A stretch of 64,000 nt of DNA from contig NZ_MRCS01000005.1 of NCBI RefSeq assembly GCF_002303925.1, positions 114,385 through 178,384 of the forward strand, written 5' to 3'. The position numbers and the translations under genes are program-made. Below the pieces are notes generated by a model, which did no database searches, was not told where the DNA came from, and was given only the letters and a program-made list of their open reading frames with translations. This DNA is from Pseudomonas sp. ACN8 (GTDB lineage: Bacteria; Pseudomonadota; Gammaproteobacteria; Pseudomonadales; Pseudomonadaceae). The first letter of the stretch is position 1. Each line of letters starts with the position of its first letter. Below, in pieces: positions 1 to 8,313 of this stretch.

Positions 1-4
1 AACC

Positions 5-334
5 ATGTCATTGCATTGTCCTCTGTGTAACTCCCCCAAGATCGCATCTTTACAAACAGCCATGAAGATTGGCGCAGCTGTTGGAACCGTAGGCGGAGCC
101 GCTCGTGGTGCGAGCGCCGTTCTGGCAGCAGGCCAGGTGGGCGCCTCTGTCGGCGCTATTGCCGGCCCTCTTGGCATCACCCTCGGCACAGTTTCTGGTG
201 CCATCCTCGGCGGGCTCGCTGGAGGTGCAGGCGGCTGTGCCCTCGGTGCTCAGCTTGGCGAAAAACTCGATCGCCATGTGTTCGCCAACAACCTTTGTCT
301 CGCCTGCAATCATCGCTTCAACCTACCAGCCTAA
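5..334 (+). CDS. Zinc-ribbon protein with internal glycine-zipper segment
   Basis: A 109-aa protein of unknown function. It opens with a CxxC pair (HCPLC, residues 4-8) and closes with another (LCLAC, near residue 97-101). Together these could form one zinc ribbon. Between them lies a long Gly/Ala-rich stretch (about residues 20-85) with repeated GxxxG spacing, as in glycine-zipper segments that pack in or on membranes. Only four bases precede the ATG in this window, so the ribosome binding site cannot be judged and a start further upstream is possible. It precedes the DUF932 gene on the same strand and probably belongs to the same mobile-element module. Confidence 0.7.
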   Translation: MSLHCPLCNSPKIASLQTAMKIGAAVGTVGGAARGASAVLAAGQVGASVGAIAGPLGITLGTVSGAILGGLAGGAGGCALGAQLGEKLDRHVFANNLCLACNHRFNLPA

Positions 335-411
335 TCCTCTTACAACATTCTTCGGTAAATGCTGCGCGTGCACAGCATTTATGCCCGTACGCACCCAAAG
401 GAATCACTCCC

Positions 412-1380
412 ATGGCTCATCTCGTCGAACAAATGGCATACGTTGGCGCTACCCCTTGGCATGGTTTGGGTAACCGCCTGACGCAAAAACAACCGCTTGA
501 GGTCTGGCAGCGAGAAGCCGGCATGAACTGGCAAATCCAGGACAGCCCAGTTCACTTCAAGGCCGACACTGTTGGCAACCTAGGCACAATTCACTCCTTT
601 CCGGAACAAAAGGTTCTCTACCGCTCTGACACCAAGGCCCCCTTGTCGGTGGTTTCCAACCGCTACCAGGTCGTGCAGCCTCGTGAGGTGCTGGAGTTCT
701 ACAGAGATCTGACGGAGGTCTCCGGCTATGAGTTGGAAACAGCTGGGATACTCAAAGGTGGCCGCAAGTTCTGGGCTCTGGCCAGAACCGGGCAGACAAC
801 CGTGCTGAAGGGGAACGATCAAGTGAATGGCTATCTTCTGTTAGCCACATCCTGTGACGGCACGCTGGCCACCACCGCGACCCCGACCACCGTGCGTGTA
901 GTTTGCAACAATACCCTGACCATCTCCCTGAACGGCGCTACCCGCGCAATCAAGGTGCCGCACAACACGCGCTTTAATCCGCAGACCGTGAAGAAACAAC
1001 TGGGCATCGCCGTCTCGCAATGGGATGAATTTATGCACCGCATGCTCGCACTGGCAGAGCGCAAGGTGCAATGGCATGAGGCGATGGGCTTCTTCATGAA
1101 TGTGCTGTGTGATGTGACCCCCAATAGCAAGCTGCCGGAAATACTTCCGAATGAACGAGCACTGCGCAAAGTCCAAGGGCTGTACGAAGGCCAAGGTCGT
1201 GGTGCGACGCTTGAATCAGCTCAAGGAACTGCGTGGGGCTTGCTCAACGCCGTGACGGAGTATGTCGATCACGAGCGACGCGCACGCAGTACTGAGAATC
1301 GCCTTGATTCTGCGTGGTTCGGTAATGGCGCGGTCCTCAAAGAGCGCGCACTGAATGCAGCGCTGCAACTCGCCGCCTAG
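412..1380 (+). CDS. DUF932 domain-containing (phage/plasmid-like) protein
   Basis: A 322-aa protein that looks like the DUF932 family found on phages, plasmids and integrative elements; its biochemical role is not established. The N-terminus (MAHLVEQMAYVGATPWHGLG) has the family's typical opening, and the body contains the conserved VSNRYQVVQPREVLEFYRDL-type segment. I chose the ATG at 412 because AAAGGA lies about 8 nt upstream; the frame is open from 295 but nothing there resembles the family. It is followed by a terminator-like hairpin and then by the YqaJ exonuclease, a common pairing in Pseudomonas elements, which suggests a role alongside element recombination. Confidence 0.8.
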   Translation: MAHLVEQMAYVGATPWHGLGNRLTQKQPLEVWQREAGMNWQIQDSPVHFKADTVGNLGTIHSFPEQKVLYRSDTKAPLSVVSNRYQVVQPREVLEFYRDLTEVSGYELETAGILKGGRKFWALARTGQTTVLKGNDQVNGYLLLATSCDGTLATTATPTTVRVVCNNTLTISLNGATRAIKVPHNTRFNPQTVKKQLGIAVSQWDEFMHRMLALAERKVQWHEAMGFFMNVLCDVTPNSKLPEILPNERALRKVQGLYEGQGRGATLESAQGTAWGLLNAVTEYVDHERRARSTENRLDSAWFGNGAVLKERALNAALQLAA

Positions 1381-1404
1381 CCCCACTCACCTACTCAACT
1401 ATTA

Positions 1405-1441
1405 AAGCGCCTGGTCAGCTTCTGCTGGCTGGGCGTTTTTT
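1405..1441 (+). terminator. Rho-independent terminator-like hairpin after the DUF932 gene
   Basis: A stem at about 1408-1419 pairs with 1424-1435 around a TTCT loop, with some G-U pairs, and is followed by a run of T. It lies 25 bp after the stop of the DUF932 gene and about 20 bp before the next start codon. Confidence 0.6.
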
Positions 1442-1461
1442 ATGCCGAACAGGAAATCATC

Positions 1462-2466
1462 ATGGCAACGCAAACACTGCAAAACTCCAACGCCAAACCA
1501 CGTCCAGCCTTGCGCCTTGTCGGTACCAAACAACTACCACGTGAGGACTGGCTGGCCGTGCGTAAACAAGGCATCGGCAGCTCGGATGCAGCCGCCGCTG
1601 TAGGTCTTAACCCTTACAAATCCCAGCTGGAGCTGTGGCTGGAGAAAACCGGCCGTGATACATCCCTGCCCAAGCTAGATCCCAATGATGAAGAGAGTCC
1701 TGCTTACTGGGGCAACATTCTCGAACCGATTGTGGCGACCCACTACACCAAGCGCAGCGGTCACCGGGTGCGGCGGGTCAATGCGGTGCTGCAGCATCCT
1801 GATCTTAAACTGCCCTGGATGCTGGCCAACATCGACCGCGAGGTCATCGGCGTCGACGATGTACAGATCCTTGAATGCAAGACTGCCGGCATAAACGGGG
1901 CACGCCTCTGGAAGGAGGGAGTGCCCGAGTATGTGCAGTTGCAAGTCATGCACCAGCTCGCCGTGACCGGCAAGCAGGCAGCAGATGTGGCGGTGCTGCT
2001 CGGTGGCCAGCACCTGGAGATCCATCGCATCGAACGAGACGAGTCGATGATTGCTCGGCTGATCGACCTGGAGCGGTTGTTCTGGGATTACGTGGTCACT
2101 GATACCCCACCACCGGCCGACGGTACAGCCTCAGCGGAAGCTGCGCTGCGCTGCCTCTACCCTGAGGACAATGGCCAGACCCTGGACTTCAGCCAGCACC
2201 CGGAACTGGCCACCACCTACCGGGAACTCAAGGCTGTTCGCCAGAGCATTGCTCAGCAAGAGACGCGTGAGGCGCAGCTCAAACAAGTCCTGCAGCAGGC
2301 CATGGGCGTCGCCACCCGCGCGGAGTTTACCGAGGGCTACATCAGCTGGAAGAAGTCAAAGGACAGCACCGTGCTGGATGTCGAACAAATGCTCAAGGAC
2401 AAACCCTACCTGCAAGCCCGCTACCCCAAGATCAAAACAGGCAATCGTCGCTTTTTGATCAGCTGA
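1462..2466 (+). CDS. YqaJ-family viral recombinase/exonuclease
   Basis: A 334-aa protein of the YqaJ/lambda-exonuclease-like PD-(D/E)XK family. Such enzymes resect double-stranded DNA ends for phage-type annealing recombination. The N-terminal third has the family signature (KQGIGSSDAAAAVGLNPYKS, residues about 34-53). It continues with WGNILEPIVATHY and a nuclease-type segment, MLANIDREV followed by ILECKTA, matching the D...ExK pattern. The C-terminal 70 residues look coiled-coil-like (AVRQSIAQQETREAQLKQVL). No annealing protein (Bet/RecT/Erf) is visible here; the next gene may be its partner, or the partner lies outside the window. Confidence 0.85.
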   Translation: MATQTLQNSNAKPRPALRLVGTKQLPREDWLAVRKQGIGSSDAAAAVGLNPYKSQLELWLEKTGRDTSLPKLDPNDEESPAYWGNILEPIVATHYTKRSGHRVRRVNAVLQHPDLKLPWMLANIDREVIGVDDVQILECKTAGINGARLWKEGVPEYVQLQVMHQLAVTGKQAADVAVLLGGQHLEIHRIERDESMIARLIDLERLFWDYVVTDTPPPADGTASAEAALRCLYPEDNGQTLDFSQHPELATTYRELKAVRQSIAQQETREAQLKQVLQQAMGVATRAEFTEGYISWKKSKDSTVLDVEQMLKDKPYLQARYPKIKTGNRRFLIS

Positions 2467-2483
2467 GCCATTCCTCATCAACC

Positions 2484-2521
2484 AAGCCACCTGGACCGTT
2501 TACGTCCCGGTGGCTTTTTTA
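2484..2521 (+). terminator. Rho-independent terminator after the YqaJ gene
   Basis: An AAGCCACC/GGTGGCTT stem with an inner GGAC/GTCC extension, followed by T6. It is 18 bp past the YqaJ stop codon and is the clearest of the short terminators that separate the genes of this module. Confidence 0.8.
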
Positions 2522-2544
2522 TTTCCAGATCAAGGATAACCGCC

Positions 2545-3441
2545 ATGCTCAAAGGTTTAGCGATCACCCCTCCGGTACTCGGGCGCATTTCCATCGGCAA
2601 GGTCGTCGAGAAAAACGGCAAGCGCCTGCCCGAGAAAGACGATCAGTTCACCATTACATCGCAGGTACAGAGCCGCGATGGTTGGTTATTGCATCCCCTT
2701 AACGAAGAGCTGCGCAATGGTCAGGACGGCAAGCTGCGCAGCATCCCGATCCGTTTGCTGTTCAACGAGCCTGACCTCAACTTTCGGGCTGACTACAGCT
2801 TGTTCGACCGAAACACAGGTCGGCCACTCTGCGTCGGCAATGGTGAGACCTGCAAGCGTTTGACCAAGGACGGCATTCAGTCACTGCCCTGCCCTTCACC
2901 TGATGGCTGCTCACTGGCTCAAGGCAATGCCTGCAAGCCTTACGGACGACTGAACGTGGTGATTGGTGACGATGATCCGCTGGGCAGTTTTGTCTTCCGT
3001 ACCACCGGGTTCAACAGCATCCGCACTCTGGCGGCACGTCTGCAGTACTTCAGCGCAATCTCCGGCAATCGCCTGGCCTGTCTGCCGCTGGAGTTGCGTC
3101 TGCGTGGTAAGTCCTCTCGGCAGAGCCACGGTACACCGATCTTCTACGTAGATATCACAGTGCGCAGCGGCATGGACATGGCCGAGGCGCTGCAGTCAGC
3201 GAATAAACTCGATGCGCAGAGGCAGACGGCGGGCTTCGATCAAGCCGCGCTTGATGAGGCGGCACAACGTGGCTTCGGCAATGGAGCCTTCGAGGACAGC
3301 GAGGAAGATGTTGGCGTCGTCGTTGAGGAGTTCTTTTCCAGCCCGGATGCAGCTTCCACCACTCCCCAGAGCGAAGCGTCGCAAACCAGCCCCAGTACTC
3401 TGGCGGGCAAGCTGGAAGTGCTCGCCGCTCAAACCCACTGA
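2545..3441 (+). CDS. Cysteine-rich putative metal-binding protein of the element recombination module
   Basis: A 298-aa protein usually annotated only as 'hydrolase or metal-binding protein' in Pseudomonas elements; I cannot name a function. A cysteine cluster at about residues 92-131 (CVGNGETC, LPCPSPDGCSL, GNACKPYGRL) could bind zinc. The 'CKPYGRL' segment and overall layout recall recombination-directionality-factor-like phage proteins, but that is a memory-based inference. The C-terminal 70 residues are acidic and low in complexity. The start at 2545 follows a purine-rich AAGGATAA site. It lies directly downstream of the YqaJ nuclease, so a role in processing or protecting element DNA is plausible. 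Confidence 0.7.
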   Translation: MLKGLAITPPVLGRISIGKVVEKNGKRLPEKDDQFTITSQVQSRDGWLLHPLNEELRNGQDGKLRSIPIRLLFNEPDLNFRADYSLFDRNTGRPLCVGNGETCKRLTKDGIQSLPCPSPDGCSLAQGNACKPYGRLNVVIGDDDPLGSFVFRTTGFNSIRTLAARLQYFSAISGNRLACLPLELRLRGKSSRQSHGTPIFYVDITVRSGMDMAEALQSANKLDAQRQTAGFDQAALDEAAQRGFGNGAFEDSEEDVGVVVEEFFSSPDAASTTPQSEASQTSPSTLAGKLEVLAAQTH

Positions 3442-3484
3442 CCTGGCTTCTGCCTGATCCTAGGCAGACTTTTGGAGAACCGAA

Positions 3485-3697
3485 ATGACCCTACTGCGAT
3501 TTCTGTTGTACCTATTCGCCTTCATTGGCGCGTTGGTGGCGGCTGGCGCGCTGGTCTTCAGCGCTGTGCTGATGCTGCGCTTTCCACCCCTGCTGATCAT
3601 CGTGGTACTTGCGTGCTGGATCCTCGGCCGGCTGCTCAAGATGTTGCAGATACCGGGCCTGGATCACTCCAAGGACACCACTGCATCACCGCAGTGA
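3485..3697 (+). CDS. Small two-helix membrane protein
   Basis: A 70-aa hydrophobic protein with two predicted membrane spans (about residues 4-32 and 33-55) and a short polar C-terminal tail. TTTGGAGAACCGAA places a good GGAG Shine-Dalgarno site 7 nt before the ATG. The gene closes the plus-strand module and is followed by a very strong terminator. I do not recognise a family. Confidence 0.6.
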   Translation: MTLLRFLLYLFAFIGALVAAGALVFSAVLMLRFPPLLIIVVLACWILGRLLKMLQIPGLDHSKDTTASPQ

Positions 3698-3733
3698 CCA
3701 ATCACTGTCATCGGCGACTACGCAACTGCCATG

Positions 3734-3791
3734 ATGATCAGCAAAGAGGGAGGCACAAGCCTCCCTCTTTGCTGATCATTTTTTTCTTTTG
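3734..3791 (+). terminator. Strong rho-independent terminator between converging transcription units
   Basis: A perfect 21-bp inverted repeat (3734-3754 with 3759-3779, loop ACAA), followed on the plus strand by T-rich sequence (3778-3791). It separates the plus-strand recombination module from the minus-strand restriction operon, whose last gene ends at 3823. Confidence 0.9.
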
Positions 3792-3822
3792 GTACCAACG
3801 CAGAGCTAAATTTGGGGACTAG

Positions 3823-6600
3823 CTAGCATGCAACGGAAGTCGCGGGTTTCATCTCGAACCGCAGATAATCCATTAGCCGCTTCGCTTCGGTCACCTCAAT
3901 GTGCGGGATGAGTAGGTACTTCCAAGGCTTTCCACCCACACTCAGCGCGTAGTCGGAAGCGTGCTTAACCCATTGTGCAGCCGCTGCTGCCTTGGCCTGC
4001 ACGTCCTGTGCATCCAAGTCATTGGCTGCCTTTGTCTCGGCCAAGAATACGCAGTTATCCGTCTCAACCACGAAGTCCGGCACATACTCCGGCTGCTCGA
4101 CACCCTGCTTGTAGAAGATCTGGAACTGCCCCTTGGCGGGTTTGAACCACTTCAAGGCATCACGTTCGAGGATAACGGCAAAGCGTCGCTCAGTATCGGA
4201 GTCGAACCTCTGCAGCGGATACAGACAGCGCTTGAAATCGCCAAACAACATCTGTCTGATCCGACCGATTTCCGAGATGGTCTCCCGCACGCTATGTACC
4301 GGCTGGTTGGCAGCAATGGTGTAGTTGCAGGGACGAAGTTCGGTAAAGCCACGGCTGACCTTGACCTCGTAACCGCTGGCTTCCTCCCAGAAGTGCTTGT
4401 GCATTTCAGCATGGATCAACTGGGCCAACTGGGCACTATAAGTATCAAGGATTTCATGCAGCTCGCTTTCGGAATAGTTCTGCCTCTGGTAATGGGCCAC
4501 CGCCTGACCTGCGAGATCATATAGAAGTTCGGACTGAGTGAAGTAGTCCACGTCGTCGAAGTCGATCAGCTTCTTGACGATGTAGTCCTCAAGGCGCGTC
4601 TCGCGAATGCCACTTTCCCGACTCATATTGAACTGCTCGCTGGTACGCAGTACCTGACCGACAATTTCGCGTTGGCCAGGCTGGAAGTTGGGAAGCGAGC
4701 CTAGCGTGAACGCATGGTAGCCCGAGGTGACTTCGCCAGTTGGCACTACCGTGATGCGAGGGATGTCGATGGTCTGTTGCACAACGACTTCCGTGGTCTT
4801 GGCCACCACCTCTGCCAGATTCAGCTCCGATACTTGTGCATCCTGCCCCTCCAGCAACGAGCCTTGCAGCGGCTTTAGGCGCTCAGCCACTTCGGCCTGG
4901 ATCTTCTGCTGAACTTCGGGCTTGAGCAGATCCTTGCTGCTCGACACTAGGTCGCGGTTGGTTTCGTACTGGCCGATCACCTCCATTACCGTGCGAGCCG
5001 CTTGCTTCTCCGCGTCGGTGGTGAAAATGGGCGCAGGAGTTGTCGTCGCAATGTTCGTACTCGCCTTGCCTGCCTCGGTGGTATTGTTGCCTTGCGTCAT
5101 CGCGGGCAAGGCCGCGCCATCGGACAATCCGAGCACCGCATTCGCCCCGGATGGCACCTGCACACTGGTCTTTTTGTCGTCCGCATTGGGTGCATCCAGG
5201 ATCACCCGCTGCATGCGGATAGGAGAGTCGCCGCGATTCGCCTCGTCGATGATTTCCTGGAACTTGTCATGAGCGACGATGTTAAGGCGATCCACCACCG
5301 CTACGCCTGTACGCTTGCCATAAGGCAGGCGCAAGCCTCGGCCTATGGACTGCTCAATCAGAGTACGCGCATTGGCGGCTCGCAATGGGACGATGGTGTA
5401 CAGGTTAGTGACGTCCCAGCCCTCCTTGAGCATGTTGACGTGAATAACGATCTCGGTCGGCTCGTCCACACTTTCAACTGCCAGCAACCGGGTGACCATT
5501 TCCTCTTCGTCTTTGCCACTCTTGCTGGAGTCTACCTGGATGACCTTGCCACGATAGCGTCCCTCGAAGAAGACTTCCGATTCCAGTCGTGCCAGCAACT
5601 GCCCAGCGTGTGTGGTATCGCGGGCAATCACCAGCATAAAGGGCTTGACCACCTTGACGTTGTTCTCGTGGGCATAGGTCAATAGCTCGGCTTTGGTCGC
5701 CTCATGCAGGCGCACACCATCTTCCAGTTTGACCCTCTCCACCTCTTCCGGTGCATGCTTCTTACTATCAAAGTCACGCTGGGTGACCACGGCCGGCTCC
5801 TTGACGAAACCATCTTCAATCGCACGAGCCAGCGGGTAGTCCATCAGCACATTCTTGAAAGGAACCGGCCCCTTAGGGGACTCAACGAAAGGCGTTGCGG
5901 TCACCTCCAAACCAAACAGTGGCTTCAGCTCGTTGATGGAGCGCACCCCGGCGCTGGCCCTGTAGCGGTGCGATTCATCCATCAGCAGCACAAGGTCTGG
6001 CAGGTTGGCTAGATGATTGAAGTAGCTATCGCCCAGCACTTCCTTCATCCGCTTGATGCGTGGCTCCTTGCTACCGCGCACCTCGGAGTTGATCTTGGAA
6101 ATGTTGAAGATGTTGATGCGCACATCGTGGGCAAAACCCGTCGCCTGATCTTGAACGACTGCACCGGTCTGGTCGTAGTTATCACCGGTAATGATCAGCG
6201 GTGACTGTTGCGCGAACTCGGCGATGCCCTTAAACACGTACTTCGGCGTGTTGCGCGTGAAATCGGCGATCAGCTTGTTGTAGATCGTCAGATTCGGGGC
6301 CAGCACGAAAAAGTTGTTGATGCCGTGTGCCAGATGCAGGTAGGCGATAAACGCGCCCATCAACCGGGTTTTACCCACACCCGTGGCCAGCGCAAAGCAC
6401 AAGGACGGAAACTCGCGCTCGAAATCTTCTAGTGTCGGGAATTCTGCCTTGAGGGTAGACAGAATGGCCGATGTATCCTGGTCGTGGCCGAGCAGCTCAG
6501 GCGCGGCTTCCAGAGCACCCACCAATTTCGAGAGAGACTCAGCCTGCGGTGGGCGAAGAGACAATCGACCAGCGACTGCATTTAGGACGCGTGCACTCAT
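3823..6600 (-). CDS. Type III restriction endonuclease subunit Res (helicase-nuclease)
   Basis: A 925-aa superfamily-2 translocase with a C-terminal nuclease, the restriction subunit of a type III system. The Walker A motif is GVGKT at about residues 74-78, and motif II is LLMDESHRYRA (DESH at about 208-211). Later motifs include VTATPF and the QSIGRGLRLP arginine-finger region. Near the C-terminus, PEYVPDFVVE followed by FLAETKAA fits a PD-(D/E)XK active site. Its ATG overlaps the Mod stop by one base (TAATG), so translation is probably coupled. Res normally needs Mod for target recognition and cuts only when two sites are in the right orientation. It is the last gene of a four-gene operon with a SNF2 helicase and an AIPR protein. 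Confidence 0.9.
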   Translation of the reverse strand: MSARVLNAVAGRLSLRPPQAESLSKLVGALEAAPELLGHDQDTSAILSTLKAEFPTLEDFEREFPSLCFALATGVGKTRLMGAFIAYLHLAHGINNFFVLAPNLTIYNKLIADFTRNTPKYVFKGIAEFAQQSPLIITGDNYDQTGAVVQDQATGFAHDVRINIFNISKINSEVRGSKEPRIKRMKEVLGDSYFNHLANLPDLVLLMDESHRYRASAGVRSINELKPLFGLEVTATPFVESPKGPVPFKNVLMDYPLARAIEDGFVKEPAVVTQRDFDSKKHAPEEVERVKLEDGVRLHEATKAELLTYAHENNVKVVKPFMLVIARDTTHAGQLLARLESEVFFEGRYRGKVIQVDSSKSGKDEEEMVTRLLAVESVDEPTEIVIHVNMLKEGWDVTNLYTIVPLRAANARTLIEQSIGRGLRLPYGKRTGVAVVDRLNIVAHDKFQEIIDEANRGDSPIRMQRVILDAPNADDKKTSVQVPSGANAVLGLSDGAALPAMTQGNNTTEAGKASTNIATTTPAPIFTTDAEKQAARTVMEVIGQYETNRDLVSSSKDLLKPEVQQKIQAEVAERLKPLQGSLLEGQDAQVSELNLAEVVAKTTEVVVQQTIDIPRITVVPTGEVTSGYHAFTLGSLPNFQPGQREIVGQVLRTSEQFNMSRESGIRETRLEDYIVKKLIDFDDVDYFTQSELLYDLAGQAVAHYQRQNYSESELHEILDTYSAQLAQLIHAEMHKHFWEEASGYEVKVSRGFTELRPCNYTIAANQPVHSVRETISEIGRIRQMLFGDFKRCLYPLQRFDSDTERRFAVILERDALKWFKPAKGQFQIFYKQGVEQPEYVPDFVVETDNCVFLAETKAANDLDAQDVQAKAAAAAQWVKHASDYALSVGGKPWKYLLIPHIEVTEAKRLMDYLRFEMKPATSVAC

Positions 6601-8303
6601 TATTCGTTCTCCCCAAACAGCCCGCCCTGTCCGGGAGCAGCTTTTTTGTACTTCGGTATTTTTGTGGTGCTGGCGGCAATTGGTTCGAATTTCTCAACCT
6701 CAGCCATTGGCAAATTAGCCACGTTCAGGCTGTAGTCGTCGTGGCCCCACTCGCAGCGGGACAACACCATCTTGGGGATTTTTTTCAGGGTCAGACTCGG
6801 CCAGCGTTCGCATGCCTTGGCGGCAGTCACACCGTGGAACGCCGAGCAACACACCAACAGGCTTTGCTCGCTACCCACTTCATCCGACAGTGCCTGCAAC
6901 TGTTCGGCCGAAAGATTCTGGGTGGTGACGTAAATAAAATCGCGCTCACTGGAATAGCCGTGCTGCCACCAATGCACTTCTGACGGCGCATAGGTAAAGC
7001 CGTCGATCTTGCACAGCGCCTCAGCCAAATGCGCAGCGTTGTAATCTGGATTAACGACCGGATTACCCCAGCGGTCATTGATGATCAGGCTGGGAGCAAG
7101 TTTGTAGTAACGGAACCCCCCGCCGCCTTGCCAATCGACCGCCTCGCTAATACCGCCTTTGTCTTCGCCGTCGATGACTTTCTGCAGGCGAGCAATGACG
7201 TGGGTATGACAGTGTTCACCCAGCTCAACCATTATCCAGCGACGGCCCATTTTGTGGGCGACAGCGCCGGTAGTACCGGAGCCTGCGAAGGAATCGAGGA
7301 CAAGGTCGCCGGGATTTGTAGCAATGCTTAACACCCGTGAAATAAGGGCTTCTGGCTTCGGTGTATCAAACACTTCAGATCCAAATAGGTCTTTGATTTC
7401 TTTTTTTGATGTCCGATTTGAGCCGACATCACCATGAGGCCAAATGGTTTCTGGTGGCCTGCCGTCGGTATCCTCGAAATAAATACGAAAATAAACGGCC
7501 CAACCATCTTTCGTCTTAACAAAATCTACTCGTTCAGGCTCCTGTTCAACCTTTGCTGCCCCCCATTGCCATCTGCTATCAGACCCATCTGGATTCTTTG
7601 GATAAACCTCCGTTCCATCTGGAGCGGTTATAGGAAAATACATCGACGGTCTTTTATGGCGATGACCATCAGCGCCCATAGCCCTTAATGGCTTCAAGTA
7701 ATAGATTTTTCCGTCAGCATCTGTCTTGTTGTAATGCTCCGGAGGGCTAGCTTGCTTGAGCCTATTAAGGCCGATTTTCTGAATGTCTTTCGCAAAAACC
7801 AACACGTGGTCGTGCCTAGTCGAAAAGTACTTTGCATCTGATCGAGGACTATCGGCCTTCTCCCAAATGACATCTGCCAAAAAATTGCTGCGTCCAAACA
7901 TCTCGTCGCACAAAACTTTTAAGTAATGTGCCTCGTTGTCGTCAATTGTGATCCACAGCGAACCATCATCAGACAGCAACCGTTTGATGATCTCCAACCG
8001 GTCGCGCATCAATCCCAGCCAGATTGAATGCTCCAGCCCGTCATCATAGTGCGTAAAGGCGCTGCCGGTGTTGTACGGTGGGTCAATGAAGACGCACTTC
8101 ACCCTGCCGGCAAATTCCTGCTCCAGTGCCTTCAACGCCAGCAGGTTGTCACCGAAGATCAGCCGATTGTCGAAGAGGTCATTGTCCGAAACCTGGTGCA
8201 TGGCGTGATAGGACTTCTCTGGATCTTCGACCAAGATGCGCGGCTCCAGCTTGGGGCGCTTCTCCTTGCCGATCCACGTGAGTTCTAGTTTTTGTTTGCT
8301 CAT
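6600..8303 (-). CDS. Type III DNA methyltransferase Mod (beta-class N6-adenine)
   Basis: A 567-aa site-specific methyltransferase. The catalytic motif DPPYNTG (about residues 74-80) precedes the SAM-binding motif DSFAGSGTTGAVA, which is the beta-class order typical of type III Mod proteins. The target-recognition region lies between them, and 'GSNRTSKKEIKDLFG' is also typical. I chose the ATG at 8303 (MSKQKLELTW): a GAGAA site precedes it and it starts 10 nt after the AIPR stop. A GTG at 8330 would extend it by 9 residues and overlap the AIPR gene. It should methylate one strand of an asymmetric site and direct Res. Confidence 0.9.
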   Translation of the reverse strand: MSKQKLELTWIGKEKRPKLEPRILVEDPEKSYHAMHQVSDNDLFDNRLIFGDNLLALKALEQEFAGRVKCVFIDPPYNTGSAFTHYDDGLEHSIWLGLMRDRLEIIKRLLSDDGSLWITIDDNEAHYLKVLCDEMFGRSNFLADVIWEKADSPRSDAKYFSTRHDHVLVFAKDIQKIGLNRLKQASPPEHYNKTDADGKIYYLKPLRAMGADGHRHKRPSMYFPITAPDGTEVYPKNPDGSDSRWQWGAAKVEQEPERVDFVKTKDGWAVYFRIYFEDTDGRPPETIWPHGDVGSNRTSKKEIKDLFGSEVFDTPKPEALISRVLSIATNPGDLVLDSFAGSGTTGAVAHKMGRRWIMVELGEHCHTHVIARLQKVIDGEDKGGISEAVDWQGGGGFRYYKLAPSLIINDRWGNPVVNPDYNAAHLAEALCKIDGFTYAPSEVHWWQHGYSSERDFIYVTTQNLSAEQLQALSDEVGSEQSLLVCCSAFHGVTAAKACERWPSLTLKKIPKMVLSRCEWGHDDYSLNVANLPMAEVEKFEPIAASTTKIPKYKKAAPGQGGLFGENE

Positions 8304-8313
8304 AATCTTGTTC

